Source of the DNA: Citrus sinensis
Taxonomy: Eukaryota; Streptophyta; Magnoliopsida; Sapindales; Rutaceae
Length of the DNA: 64,000 nt
Assembly: GCF_022201045.2 (NCBI RefSeq)
Contig: NC_068562.1
Coordinates: forward strand, 558,001-622,000
Direction: 5' to 3'
The notes beneath the pieces are model-generated. The model saw nothing but the letters and a program-made list of their open reading frames with translations, was not told the origin of the DNA and did no database searches. The translations under genes and the position numbers were made by a program. Positions 46,301 through 59,123 of this stretch are shown in pieces; positions within the stretch are counted from its first letter, which is position 1, and the number at the start of each line of letters is the position of its first letter.

Positions 46301-48180
46301 ATCTGACTTCAGTCAGGTCATATCCAATCCTCTTTTCCTTTGTGTTACTTCTCTGTGTTGCTGATATTGTTTGAACACTGAACTCATACTACCTCCAGAT
46401 GGTTGATTACTGTGAAGGTTCTGGATGTCGCAGGAAAAAGATTCTCGAGAGTTTTGGGGAACAGGTATTGGGATGTGTGGCCAGTGTTACCCATAGGGTG
46501 GTTTCTTTCATTAGTCCTTTTATACTACTCATTTCATCTTCTAAAACAGATGCCTGTATCATTATGTAAAAACTCATGCGATGCCTGCAAACATCCAAAC
46601 CTATTAGCCAAGTACTTGGGGGAGCTAACTTCTGCTGTCCTGCAGAAAAATCACTTCTCTCAAATTTTCATAAGGTAATTTATCAATTTTTAAGCATGTA
46701 ACTTATTAGATTATTTCTTCAGTCTTGAAATTGATAATTGACCTCAAGTCAGAGTGATGCAGAATGTCTAGCATGAACTTGCTCCACATCCAACTTAACT
46801 ATACACCATGCTGGCATCGGGGCTATTCTTTAGATATTGTTTTTGCTTTAAATTTTTGAAGTGAAAAATTCGAGAAAGTTACTGTTCAAATTGCTTCAAC
46901 TGAATGTGTGCTTGCCAAACTAGCATGAAGACATTGTTGGTTTAACTGGTGGTTTCTTTTTTTAAGAATAAGTCATCATTGATATGCACACTAAATGCTG
47001 ATGGACACACTGGTCTTTGAACTAAATCATTTCTTTTAACATGTCAGCTCCCAAGATATGACCGATGGAGGACGGTATTCAGAATTTTGGAATCGTGATG
47101 ATGAAGCCAGTGGTTCTGAGGAAGATATATCTGATTGTGATGGTAATATCAATCTTGTAATAATTTCACGTTGCTAGTGGTGTATTAAAATATATGCAAT
47201 GGTCTTATTATCTAATGAGCTAAGTCTCTCAACTGCTAGATGGTATTGAGGTTGTCAAAAAGGTAGCCAATTCAAAGTTACCAACAAAAGCAGGTCTAAA
47301 TGAGAGGATTAACTTCTTGCAGCATGCAGAAGAAAGTTATTATCGGAATAAAATCTCTGATAAACAGGTCAATGTAATGTTAAACTAGTAGTTTGGTCTG
47401 CAAGCCATAATTCTTTTGTTGTTTTCACTATTTTTTTGTACTATAGTTTTCACTTTGAACCTGCTTAGCATGTATCTTCCCTCCAGAAAACCTTTTTGCT
47501 TATTTGACAACAGGTCAATAAACCAAGCAAGAATGCTGTATCTGATGTGCTGAGACAAGGAAGCAAGGAAAAACTACTAAATGCTTTGAGACAGGCTCAG
47601 CAGCGGCTTCGCAACTTAACGTAGCTTACCTATCTACTCTGCATAGTGAATTTTAAAGAATAAGCAGTCCGGTAGACTGTTCGCGTAAGTTACCATGAAG
47701 ATCCTCATTGTTTGAAGTACTTTTTGCAGCATTGAATTTGAAGCATCAGCCATTTTCCTTGAAAATGAATGCTACAACAAGTATGGGAAGAGTGGGAAAT
47801 CATTCTATTATTCACAAGTGGCCAGTACCATTAGGTGGTTATCAACTGCGAATTCCATTGAGTTGACGAATCGGCTCGGTATTGATACCGATTCCCCTTC
47901 AGTTAACTTTATCAGTAAGGAACAACCACTTGCAGCACCATCACCCTCGTTAGAGCAGCGACCAGCACAAATTACTGGCAAAGAACTTGATGGCAGCTGT
48001 GGATCAGAGAATTCTATTGGTGCTTTTCAAACAGAAAGTGAATCCCCTAGTACAAGTTTGCCTGTGATTCCATCCTTCTCAGAGTTTGTCAACCGCCAAA
48101 AAGTCAAAGACAACCAGCCGAATATATCATGTAAGGAATCGCCAAAGAAGAATTTTGACAAGAGAATGAGGTTACAGTAG
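43375..48180 (+). CDS. RECQL3: ATP-dependent RecQ DNA helicase, RECQL3-like
   Basis: Nineteen exons: 43375-43531, 43614-43721, 43816-43823, 43928-44011, 44117-44257, 44409-44443, 44590-44673, 44885-44973, 45143-45295, 45391-45487, 45862-45865, 45980-46129, 46224-46316, 46399-46464, 46550-46674, 47048-47142, 47240-47367, 47514-47620, 47730-48180. They total 2175 nt (724 residues), near the 713 I recall for Arabidopsis RECQL3. Motif 0 is [15 protein letters not shown]. Walker A is TGGGKS (62-67). Motif II is DEAH (165-168), motif V is AFGMGID (316-322), and motif VI is QESGRAGR (343-350). A Cys-rich zinc-binding segment follows ([11 protein letters not shown] ... CKNSCDAC). The C-terminus is long, Ser/Pro-rich and without an HRDC domain. 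RecQ helicases unwind 3'-5' in DNA repair and recombination. Exons 3 (8 nt) and 11 (4 nt) are unusually small. Confidence 0.93.
45862..45865 (+). other. 4-nt microexon of the RecQ helicase gene
   Basis: Exon 10 ends GCTTTCGG at 45487 and exon 12 begins GGTATAGAT at 45980. Direct joining shifts the frame. The sequence TGTTCTTTCAG|AATG|GTACTC at 45851-45871 provides four bases that give GGA ATG GGT, restoring the invariant AFGMGID motif. Confidence 0.75.
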
Positions 48181-51100
48181 TTCAAAATTTTGCGAGCTTT
48201 CTTCCCCCCCCCCCAAAAAAAAAAAAAAACCAATTTTCATGCTTTCTTTTTATCTAACAGATGTTTTATCGCCATGGGCTAATATTAAGCCACATGTTTG
48301 TGCATCTCCTTGTCCCTGTGCCTAATGTTTTGCCAGTCTCCTTTAGCCTAACGTTGAGTAAATCGTCTCCTTTGCTTGTCATAAATAGTTGAGCGGTTGT
48401 GGTGAGACTTTGACTTTCGACTTTCATATCAATGAAAAATGAACTAAATAAGTCAGTAAGAAAAAGGTAAGTACATCTGAAATTCGGAAATAAGACTTAA
48501 ACGAAGAAAAAGTGGAATGGTGTGTGACTTCGGCTTTTGTCTTTTAAGAAACAGCATATATGTGACTGCCGCCTGCCGTGCCCATCAGCCCATATCACAA
48601 AAGGAAGGAAAGCACTTGTGTAGGTAGAAAAATCTAACATATATGACCTTAAAAGAGAATCTACTCTTTTCAAAGCTGTAAGAAAAACCAATGGACTCTA
48701 CAATTCCAGAAACGCCAACGCCGCTCTCATAGATTACGAGATTAACAACCGCCATACAAAGGAAAAAGCAACCAAATTATTGCCCAGATTATGCATTGAA
48801 GAGATATATGGAATTGTTTGAAAAAAGTAACATGTTATTACCATTCTTACTTACATTCAACTTGAATTTGACCAAAGCCAAGCCTAGAAGGGGGTGGCCA
48901 GAATCGCCCGGTCGCCGCTGCCATCGACTAAATCATAATCACAAACGTGAATTGTGTAATGCTTGAACCATCTAATCTAGTAATGCGTCAAGTGTTTCAT
49001 CTCCTTCATTTGCAATACACACAAGGATTTGCATTTATTTCATTGATGCGATTCCTTGTGTGCATTAATTTTAGCCGAAAGTAACAGACGAAGAACAATC
49101 TTCCTTCCCCCATTAATTTTTGAACAGAGCTTATTCACCCAAATTATTCATCTCTTCCCATTCATTTTCCCCCTCATTCAATTTAAGAACCTTAACTTTA
49201 ATCTTAACATACCTACCCAATAGCCTAGCCTCTTTTTGAAAGCAGCTAGCTTCTGGTTTTCTCATCGAAACATGTATGATGTTTTTCACACACACACACA
49301 CACACATCATAATTTCTATTAACTAATTAAAAAACAGTTCCCAAATTAATGACACAACCAAATGCACATCAAACGCCGAGACATGAAATTGAGAATGTGA
49401 TAGAAAAGAATTTTCCCTTGAAATCAATACTGAGTTCATCAGTCGCGTTCAGTCCAATGGTAATCTTCTAAACTCATACCACATAACCGACACAAGAACC
49501 CTCCATCATAAACACAGCCAATAACATTACTTGTTGTTCTTACACATGCAAGAATACTTTTTGAGCAGAAGTTAAGTGGCTCGTTTTCTACTAGCATGTA
49601 GACACGTGTCATGAAAGTTGCCGTTCCCTTCCCTGAAACACGCAAGTATACATAATATCCAGAAAGAAACCCTTACGACGACAAGTACTTTCAGGTGCCA
49701 CTACCCACCAGGACCAGAGTCTGAGTTTTGATCAGTAATTTCTCTAATGGGCTCGAGACTCGAGACGATAAATAGTACTTTGGAGAAGAGAGATGTGCGA
49801 TGAAGTATGGAAATGCATGTTTGAGAGGGAAATGGAGGGATTTGGAAACTCATCGAGGCTAAGAGCACTTTGGGAAACTGAAACTTGTCTACTCATCTTT
49901 GTGTTTGTGAGTTCGGAAGAAGAAGGCATGTTTAAAGTTTATTGTTTAATGTTTTGGTTAAATACAGTCATTAATTAGCATTTAGAAATATTTAAAAAGC
50001 AAACAAATTTAATTATGTTACAATTGAACATACAAACTCTATATACATGCATGGAATATATTATGTAGCATCAATCAATTACTTGTGCTTCAGTTCTGTG
50101 GTAGCTCTAAAATACTAGGAGCCCTAGACGGAATTTTTTATGAGTTCTTGGCACTTTCGCCAGCCTTAACACTAAAAGAAATATAAAAGAACTCAAAATT
50201 CAATCAAATTTTAATTATATTTTAAAAATCAACAATCAATAAATACATACATAAGAAATTTAAAAAATAGTAGTAGTTAATAAGATATCTTTTTTACTTC
50301 CTTTAAAATTATTATTTTAAGAAACTATTCTTTTTTTACTTCAAAGTGAACCAATAAATTTAATAATTTTTTTTTATAGAGAAGAGCGCAAGAAATTTTA
50401 TAATATTAAAAAATTAAGATTTTTGTTAAATAGATAAATAATTTAATCATTTTTTTAGAAAAACTAATACTGAATTAACGGTTAGACAATAGTATTAATT
50501 ATAACTCTTTAACATTAAGATTATTAAACATAGAATTTGTATAAAACTTCTTAATTATAAGATAATTATCAATTAAAAAGAGCCAAAACAACAGGCTTTT
50601 GTCTTATAAGTAACTTAAAAATCTATTAATTTGAGTATATTAAGAAACTAAGAAAAAAGAGTCTTCTTAATTTATGAGGTCTAAGTGATTACAATGAGTT
50701 CTTTCTAATATATGAGGCCTTAGGCGACCGCCTATATTTAAAGTCACTCCTGCTTCAATTTATCTAATTGAATTATAGCTTCTTTACTTAATCTTGAGAC
50801 ATCATTTAATTACATAACTTAGAGATGCACCGCCAACCTACAACCTCCTCCATCAAACCTGCTGTTAGAACCAACTGCATTCGACTGAGGATTTTGGCGT
50901 ATGGCATATCGAAAGTACCACTTTCCTATTGGATTTCTATATGAAGCTTTCAATTAGTTGGGGACTTTTCGTAAACAACAGAAGAAGAGAAAGACTCTTT
51001 TCAGTTTCCACCGTTGAGGATTTTGGAATCACTCTTGAGTTGGCAGCAGCCCAATAGTGTAATTTGTTTTCTTATTAATCATTAATTAAGTTTGCACTTT

Positions 51101-51482
51101 TTTTTTTGCCTTCTTGGAATTATGTAAAAAAACAAAATATTGTTAATGTAACCTGATCCCGCCAACGGCCAATCCAAGGAGATAATCCATTTCATCAAAA
51201 GATCAGTTGCGAAATTTAGGATTTGCTTAAACATTTTAAACATGGAAGGAAAAGGCCCAGGATTGTTAAATCACAACATTGCATTCGAGTTCGATTGGCA
51301 TCTTCATCCTCTTAATTTACAATCAATATTCACAAACTTGAAACTAATGAGTAACCGAACATCTCCCTCTGAAAAAGTTATTCATAAGAAAAAGTAAAAG
51401 AAGAACACACACGTCACTAAACACTAATGGAGGCCTCAGCAAGCAAGCAAGCAAGCAAGCGGGCCATCGGACGGGATCATCA
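48181..51482. other. Intergenic DNA with repeat-like segments
   Basis: After the helicase 3' UTR (C8A14 run at 48205) the DNA is mostly unique-looking. A CA microsatellite is at 49290-49305. 50098-50760 is a very AT-rich block whose two ends (GGAGCCCTAGACGG, and GGCCTTAGGCGACCGCC near 50726) suggest an unclassified non-autonomous transposon. 51440-51459 has five AGCA repeats. Short frames at 49439-49978 show no family features. Confidence 0.35.
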
Positions 51483-52532
51483 TCAGGAGATACACCTCAT
51501 GGAGTAAATAGATAACGCTGGCGAGTCCACTGCGGGCGCACCGTAGACTCTGCGGTGATCGCTCTCCAAACCATAATCCATCATCGGACGGTACTCCAAA
51601 TCCTCATCGTGATCCATCACAAATTCTGGAATCTCGACCTCGTGCCTCCTCACGTGCTCCCACAAGTAATCAAGCCTGTTCACATACCTCAGCTTCCCGT
51701 ACAACCTAATACCACACCACCACCACCACCACCACAAACCATAACTAACTCCTTTCGCTTTCAGAACTAACCACAAAAATTAACTAACGTTCGTTTAAAT
51801 CAATTAAAACAGAAACATATTTTAATTTTAATCTAATTTAAAAGCCTACAAATGTCCTCTCTCTCTCTCTCTCTCTCTCTCTTTCAACTCTTATATAAGT
51901 TTTTCAATTCACTGACATATGATGATCCAAGACTTAATTAAACAAAAAGTAACAAAAGTCCAATACAAAAGGTTAAAACAGTAATAAAAGTTAAAGAATG
52001 GTAAAAGAGAAACGTACCCGCCGACTCCGTTGAAGAAAAGGCGGCCAAAGGTGGCAAGAAAGAGACGAGCCTGCAAGCCAGGATGAACAAAATAAACGGC
52101 CTGGAGATTTTCCTTGACATTGGCGGGAATAGCATCATAGATTGATCGAAGGGCCGAGATTCCAGCAAAGTTCTCGCTTCTCTGCACTCCTGTGTGAACG
52201 TACAACACCGTAAACGCCTTCTTCCCCAATCTTGGATACACCCTCTCCGACAAATACCTCTTCAGCACTTCAACGCTCAGAAGCCGCGCTAATAATTAAT
52301 AAATAACACCAAACACAAAATCAACAAACATCAAATGAAAAAAAATAAAAAAAGTTTAATGAGGAAGAAGGAGAAGAATACAGAGACATTATCATTATTT
52401 ATTACCGGGAAAGAATTTTCCTATGATACGAAGAATCTTGCGGCCTTGTTTGTCACGTCCATGAATCTTGAAAATTTCAAGCCTGTCGATGAGCTCTTCT
52501 TGTTCGGATTCTGATACAACTTGGGAACACAT
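51483..52532 (-). CDS. Short SEC14/CRAL-TRIO-like protein
   Basis: Three exons on the minus strand, 52532-52406, 52288-52018 and 51705-51483, give 206 residues. Segments include EELIDRLEIFKIHGRDKQGR, KILRIIGKFFPARLLSVEVL, FTVLYVHTGVQRSENFAGIS, ALRSIYDAIPANVKENLQAV, YFVHPGLQARLFLATFGRLF and LYGKLRYVNRLDYLWEHVRR. This is the divergent CRAL-TRIO fold of GDAP2/SEC14-like plant proteins such as At4g35750 (from memory). The hydrophobic YFVHPGLQAR core and the acidic tail are intact. A role in lipid binding is inferred from the fold only. Its position between RECQL3 and LTO1 matches the Arabidopsis gene order. Confidence 0.87.
51857..51881. repeat. CT microsatellite in intron 2 of the SEC14-like gene
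   Basis: A run of about 12 CT units on the plus strand, inside the intron between exons 52288-52018 and 51705-51483. Confidence 0.9.
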
Positions 52533-54391
52533 GATGCTTGAGTTATTTGTTATATCTATCAATTAATTAAATGAGTCGCAGTTCCTTTTTTTGATTGATT
52601 TTCAGTGAAAAAAATGGGGAAGCCGGGGGAGTTGATAACTAATAATAACTTTTTAAAAGAAATAATAATACAGTAGATGTGGACAAAAGTAATTATTGGA
52701 TTGGGATTGAATTGAGAGAAAGGGCACAGTGCAGCGGATATTCTATGGCATCTTCCTTTTTATCTTATTTTATTTTATTTTATTTCTCAATCAGACAACA
52801 TACGTGGTTCACTGTCGTTTAGCGTTCGTTCCGCTCTTCTCAGTCCCCTCGCTTCATCTTGATCGTCCATTTTTTCAAACTGCGACCAACTGGAAACGTG
52901 TATGTGTAAACAAAATCGTTATCTTAATAACACCTTCCCCTTTTCATATTTTAAGATGCTATTGTTAGCTAAGATTTTGAATAAATAAAGTGAAAAAAAA
53001 AAGAAGTTGAAAAGTTAAACCCAGATTGGAAGAATTCTATGGGTGGATATAGAGTTGGATAATGAAGACTAATGAAAACTCGAGATTTTTGAATAAATAA
53101 ATAGGTAAAAGTTTGTTTTATCCTTATATTTTAATATTAATATTTATTTAATTTTTATATTTTAAAAAATATCTTAAAATATTCTTATCTTTAAATTATT
53201 GACATCTTTATTATTATTTTTTATTTTTTTGACTTATTTTTATAATATTACTCTCTTATAATAATATTTCTTTTTATAAAATTAATAAAAAAAATTAAAT
53301 TATCAATTTACTCAAAAATAAAATAAAAATAAAAAATATATAGATTAATTTTTTAAAAGCTTACATGTGTCCAAAAAAAATTTATTGTAAAAATAATTAA
53401 ATTATCTTTTTTTGGACATTAGTAATAAAAAAATTAATATATTAATTCCTCAGTAATGTGTTACAAAAAAGTAACATATATTAATTTTATTTTTATTTTA
53501 TTTTTTTAAATTAAATTAATAATTATTTTTTTATTAATGTCTAAAAAAATATTGTAAGAGAGTAATATTATAAAAATCAAACCAAAAATAACAAAAAATA
53601 AGAGGAAATGGGCTAATAATATAATGTCATGAATATTTTAAGGTATTTTAAAAAATATAAAGACTGAACGAATACTAACCTTAAAATATAAGAAATAAAC
53701 GAAATTTTAACCTAAATAAATAATATGTTTACTTGGTTGTCCAACAATATCATGCCAACGCCGCGACAAGTGTGAGCCTAAGCCCTAAGCCTTGCGTCCA
53801 GAAACTTGATGATCTGGCCTACTTACTACAGCCAACCATAAATGTGTGTGGGCCCGGGCTCCAATCCTTGCTACACGTTACATGTTGAGTAAAGGCTTTT
53901 AACACCCTTTCTAATAGACTAATACCCTCTTTTGAATTTATTTCTTAAAGTACTCTTGATTTATCCCACAGCATGGAATTAAAATGTGTCAACGGCAGCA
54001 GATTACTCTTTCCCCACAGAAGTCCATGAAGAAAAAGCAAAGCAAATTCAGAGTCATTTTAAAGCCAATGTAGATTGATATGGTTATTTTGTATACACAA
54101 TAATGTATATGGATATATTTCACAAAATCAAAGTAATTGATAGTTGTTGGATCATCGTCCCATTCAGACATTACATTTAAATTAATGTCAACCGTATACA
54201 TACAGATGGTGACAATCTGATGTCAACTGTGTACATACAGATGGTGACAAAATTGCTCCACATTGCCTACTTTTATCCAGGCCAGACATATATAAAAATA
54301 AAATTACAGAAGGAAATACATGTTTGCTCAACATTAATATTAACCTATATTCATATAGAATGTACATGGACTAGCAGTATACCAGAATTGT
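52533..54391. other. SEC14-like promoter side and intergenic DNA
   Basis: The SEC14-like promoter should lie just above 52532. The middle is occupied by the foldback element at 53103-53713. At 54184-54245 a roughly 35-bp sequence (ATGTCAACCGTATACATACA then GATGGTGACAA) is tandemly duplicated. The last part is the LTO1 3' UTR. Confidence 0.4.
53103..53713. mobile_element. Long inverted-repeat (foldback) MITE
   Basis: The left end AGGTAAAAGTTTGTTTTATC is matched by the complement of the right end, AGGTTAAAATTTCGTTTATT. The arms remain similar for roughly 250 bp each (for example AATATTTTAAGGTATTTTAA mirrors the left arm near 53160). AAATAAAT lies on both sides, compatible with an 8-9 bp Mutator-like target repeat, but the repeat is simple sequence, so this is not decisive. 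A related single arm occurs at 26525. There is no coding capacity. Confidence 0.65.
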
Positions 54392-57072
54392 TTAACTGGG
54401 CTGACTCATTTCTGGAAAGCCAGATGCCTTGGCGAGGTCTGACAGGTCTTGCTCTCCACTGAGAACCTACAATAAAAACCTTTAGTGGATGAGAATGAAG
54501 TCAAAATGTTCAGTTACAAAAGAAGGATCAAGTATGGTGACATAAATTAGAGAATGAATTTCCCAATGCTTGGTACAAAGAAAACTCATAGGCTAAAACA
54601 AACAATATTCTCACCTGACCATTAATCACCCATGTCGGGAAACCTTCAATCTTAGCATCTGAACATGCCTTGGCTATCTTAGTTCCTTTCCTGTAACCAT
54701 CAGGGAAGCACTCCACATAGTTCAGCTGCTTCACTGCCTCGCTTCCAAACATCTGCATTGATGTCAAAATGCAAATAATGTACACACATATGCTCAAGGA
54801 TGGAAAGACAGGTTTATGGAAAACAAAGCTGACAGATGCTTACATACAAATTCAAATTACTGATAGCTGTCAATAGCAGGGAGGCCAGAGGCATGAATGA
54901 CCAAATGAAAAGAAATAAGGCCATGGTAGCCAGGTTTTCAATTTTATATTCACTAATCAGTATGAACTTGTCGTCATACTGAATTAAGCAGTGATTTTAA
55001 CTGACTCTTAATGAAATACAAAATGACTGGTCAGGAGAGTACAATTCTTGGACAGTAAACATACCATTGATGATTATATCTTAAAGCTTTTTTCTCTTTT
55101 TGGTGATAAGAAATTAAGAAAATTTTATTAATATAAGCATTGACATCTTAAAGCTTGAAAATTAACTTCAGCATTCCTGACTTGTTGATCACCCTACAAA
55201 CAAGGCTGAACAACAAGAGATAAAAAGCTCATGTCTATTTTCATTCAGAAATTGTATGTTAGAGATTGATGAAGCACCTGTTTTTGTTCTAAACAATGTG
55301 AACACCAGAAAGCCCCATACATTTTAGCTCCTATGGCATGCAAGTGTTTCGCAAGAGATAGAGCGAAAGGACTTGATGACGTTGTTATCTCAGTTTCAAA
55401 GAAAGGCAGGTTCGCTTCAGCCACGCTGTGAGTGAAGAACAGAAAAGAAAAATAGAATTAGGGGCAAATATTCTGACCCAAATTAAAAGATTGAGAAAAT
55501 AAAAGTTAAAGAGATAGCTGAGCATGCGTCTTTGTTGCAATCTAACATACTATAAAATTAGGGCCAAAAGACCATGTAGATACCCTGTATCTGCTATGTT
55601 GATAAGCCCAATAAGTTTACCATGGAGGACTGAAATTATCACATTCAGTCAAGCATTAGGCCAGATATCATGGGAAAGAGAAATGTAAACAGATGCTTTT
55701 CTCAATATGCAGAGGATTAAAATATTTATGCGAATAGAACACAATGGCAGGTGTGTCTGAAAGATGAAATGATTTGTGCATAAACTTGTTTACCTTGATG
55801 ATAGAGGTTGAATAGAACTGTATGAGGTGCTAAGAGCAGCAACCACCAAGCTCGCTATACATAGCTGTACACCCAACACCTTCTGTATCTCTTCCACACT
55901 GAACTCCTACACAAAAGACAACCTGTAATGATAATTTATGGACTCAACAACATCAACACTCAGTAACGAATCAGCAATGAAATGAGAAAAGTTTTGACAT
56001 AAGAAACACACCTTTAGAGAAATGAAAAACAAGCTGAATGACAATAAAGCTGACGTTAGACAGTATGAACATGTTGCTCCAGAAAAAATTGTGCTTAGAA
56101 TGTACAAAAAGTATGCACTAGCAGCGGCCATAGAGGTAGAGCTCCCAAGTAAAATCAAACGACCATAAGATTCATTGATTCCAATAGGAAAACTCTTTCT
56201 TGCCAACAGTAAACCAAGCACTGCAACTAACCCGTATGCAAACATTCCAATAAATGGAAGGGGAACACCTAGCAAGTCCAAACAAAACTTTATATGTACA
56301 CATCACCAAAATGCATTTCCAAATATGTAACTTGCAATGGTCATAACTAAGAAAAATTCAATGGCAGGAAAATAGCATTACTCATAATTTTTCCAAGTCT
56401 AGTGGAAAAAGTTTCTAAAAGAATGCTTTACGTTTCAGCTCTGTTGATAAAACAGTAGTCAAGATCACTTTCAAAGAAACTTTCGGGGAGAAAGAGGTAT
56501 CAGCTGAAAATACATTAGTTTCTTTCTACGAAGGCACTCCCATTCCAATAAGCACCTAAAGAATTAAATTTAAATTTATGTAAACAGCTTGTTTTATGAG
56601 GTTCTTCGCTTGAATTAAATTTGCTTATCAATCAAAAAAGAAAAAAAAAATAGAATGCTTGCTTAATGCTAATGATAAAAGTTTTAAATCAAAGCAAAGC
56701 CACAAGGACAAAGCAAAAGGGAAAATTATAAATAATACCGAAAACGACGGCGTAGTCACTATTAAGGACGTCGCCGCAAGAGGCACCACCAATTGGACAA
56801 AAGGCATCAGAATTGGTGAGCTTGAGATAAGACAAGTAGGTGGTTTCTAGAAACCCAACGCCCCCGATTCCTGCACACCAGCCGTATGGCGAAAAGCCCG
56901 AAGTCGAAGAAGGAGACGGTGTCGTTCGGAGGTCTGAGTCTGAGTCGGAATCTCGACTTTGGCGAGAAGACAGGCACTTCACGGGAAGCACTGACAATCT
57001 CGTGCGATGAGGAAGAGAAGGAAGAGATGATATCGATGATATGCCGCTGCCGCCGCGGAAGCAGCTGGCCAT
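54392..57072 (-). CDS. LTO1: Thiol-disulfide oxidoreductase LTO1 (VKOR-thioredoxin fusion, plastid)
   Basis: Six exons on the minus strand: 57072-56739, 56268-56012, 55906-55794, 55425-55278, 54752-54615, 54466-54392, for 354 residues. Residues 1-60 are Ser/Arg-rich without a defined fold, a likely chloroplast transit peptide. The VKOR domain has the loop pair Cys92/Cys99 (FCPIGGASC) and the quinone-site CSYC at 178-181, with several membrane helices. The thioredoxin-like domain has WCSHC (Cys276/Cys279), a second pair Cys299/Cys314 and cis-Pro GFPTW. In Arabidopsis LTO1 makes disulfides in the thylakoid lumen and is needed for PSII assembly. Every redox cysteine is present. Start chosen at MASCFRGG; an upstream in-frame ATG at 57135 is possible. 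It is divergent from the SEN1-type gene. Confidence 0.94.
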
Positions 57073-57346
57073 TGTTCTAACTGATGAGATAGATCGATTG
57101 ATTCCCGTCTTGTCTTTTTTTGGAATCACTAACAACCACAGCCCAAGCCCAAGCCCAATTTTAATTCTAAGATTTCTAATGGTTTTACTACCACCCCTTC
57201 ATTATTCTTTTAATACCCCACTGTTTCTTGCAACTGGAAATTACTACCACCCCCTTCATTATATATATGAGGGAGGTGACATGCTACCATACAAACAAAC
57301 AAATTGGCCACCATGCCAGCAAAAATTTCGTGCTTATCAATTAATT

Positions 57347-57575
57347 AGCTTAATCTTTAGGAACAATCTATTTTTCTAATAATTGTTTAAACTTTGTGTA
57401 CCGTATGTATATTGGTTGATTGACATAAAAATACAAATTCATATTTTGAAATATGTAATATTACTTTTTAATAATAAATAAATAAATAAATAAATAAAAA
57501 GGTGCAGGGAGAGGTAGCAGGGAGCCCGTTTCAGGATTGAATCAGAGTCGGAGTTATCCAAAATGGATGACAAAT
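57347..57575. repeat. Direct duplication upstream of SEN1-like gene, copy 1
   Basis: Block 1 (57347-57431, TTAGCTTAATCTTTAGGAAC ... TGTGTACCGTAT) and block 2 (57448-57575, TTTTGAAATATGTAATATTA ... AGCAGGGAGCCCGTTTCAGG) lie almost adjacent here. Both recur in the same order and orientation at 58388-58855. Confidence 0.8.
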
Positions 57576-58387
57576 GTTAGAAAATGGATTAATTATTTTC
57601 TAATGCCTAAAAGATTTATAAATTTAACAGAGGCGTCTAAATAGCACCACTTTAAAACATACCCCCCCCCAAAAAAAAAAAAAAAAGTTTGTACTCTGGA
57701 AATATGTTTAATAAGCCAATAGAATTATGATACGTACATTAAAAAATTACGCATATATATTATGATTCTTTCGTTGGTTGACAACTTTTTTTTTTTTTTT
57801 TGCCCCTCTCTCTGTTCCTTGTGTTAGAGAATAACAAGTTACCAACAAACAATATAATCAAAAGGAAGAAGCAAAGAAGTGGCAGCATCATTTCAATTCC
57901 ATTAATCGTTCCTGGTTCGGTTCTGTCTAGGCAATGGCGGCCCAATAAACACGTTACCATCACCTCCCATTTTAAGTGAGGCACCTTTTTTTTTTTTTTT
58001 TTTTTTAGCTCGCCGAACTTGAAACCCTCCCTCGCGATATAAAATTCAAGTACAATGATTAAATATTATTTGGCATGTAATTGATTTTAGGGTTGTGAAA
58101 CATCCAAATCAATCAAGACTCCTCATTTAAGATATGATTTTGTTCATGCAAGTGATCCATTTATAGCCTTTTCCATGTTTACTTATCCAACCGACGTCAC
58201 CATTTATATATACATTTTAATTAATTTCTTTATGACAAATACATACTCACACACACACACACACACAGACATATATATATATATATAATATTTTTTTTAT
58301 CCAAGATTAAAGTTCGGGAAAATTTAAGAAAACGTTAAAATTATAATATTTAAAAGATTTAAAACTTACAACACACAAATTACATAA

Positions 58388-58855
58388 ATTAGCTTAATCT
58401 TTATGAACAATCTATTTTTCTAATAATTGTTTGAACTTTGTGTACCGTATATTCGATGATTGACATAAAAATAATTGACATTCAAAACATTTATCACCAA
58501 CAAATTTATCCTAACTTGGGATTATATTTGCACAAAGTCCTGCGGTTCGTGTTTTAATTTTTAATTTAAATATTTCTATAAACTAGTTAAATTTATGATG
58601 TGAGATCCTAAATTAGCACTCCCTACAAGTACAACTAGTCACTAGTGATATAATAGAGTAATGAATGATGGCGGATAATTTTTTTTTTTAACTAAATTAA
58701 TTGTATTAAACTTATTATCCGAATAATAAACAAAATTTCAAGACTTTTGAAATATGTAATATTACTTTTTAATAATAAATAAATAAATAAAAAGGTAGCA
58801 GGGAGCCCGTTTCAGGATTGAATCAGAGTCGGAGTTATCCAAAATCGATAACAAA
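58388..58855. repeat. Direct duplication upstream of SEN1-like gene, copy 2
   Basis: Block 1 is at 58388-58472 and block 2 at 58745-58855. They are highly similar to copy 1 but separated by about 270 bp not present in copy 1, so one copy gained or lost DNA. The (AATA)n tract differs in repeat number. Copy 2 ends about 270 bp before the ATG. Confidence 0.8.
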
Positions 58856-59123
58856 TGTTTGCGTGCCAAATCCCATGCTAACTTGTCCTTGTCCTCTTTT
58901 TGTATTTATCCCAACCCCCCTAACCCACCACAACTATATACAGATGTGGATGAGCATCAAGTGAGAAACTGCAGCGAAGTGATGTGGCAGCCATGCATGC
59001 TCCTTCGTTAAATAATCACCACATCGTATCACAACTATTCCCCCATCGCACACAAACCATTCGAAATTCTTCTGACAGTTTAGAATTTAATTTATTACGA
59101 GTTAAAGCAGAAGGAGAAAAACC

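Larger units (their letters stand above)
57073..59123. promoter_or_regulatory. Divergent intergenic region between LTO1 and SEN1-like genes
   Basis: Contains the LTO1 promoter side (about 57073-57300) and the SEN1-like promoter side. A TATA-like ACTATATACAG lies at 58933, about 190 bp before the ATG at 59124. Much of it is a duplicated segment, described separately. Poly-T runs (57787-57802 and 57986-58005) and CA/TA microsatellites (58250-58287) are present. Confidence 0.45.

Noticed and set aside
49439-49978. Short open frames on both strands
   Set aside because: No domain, splice context or composition supports a gene.
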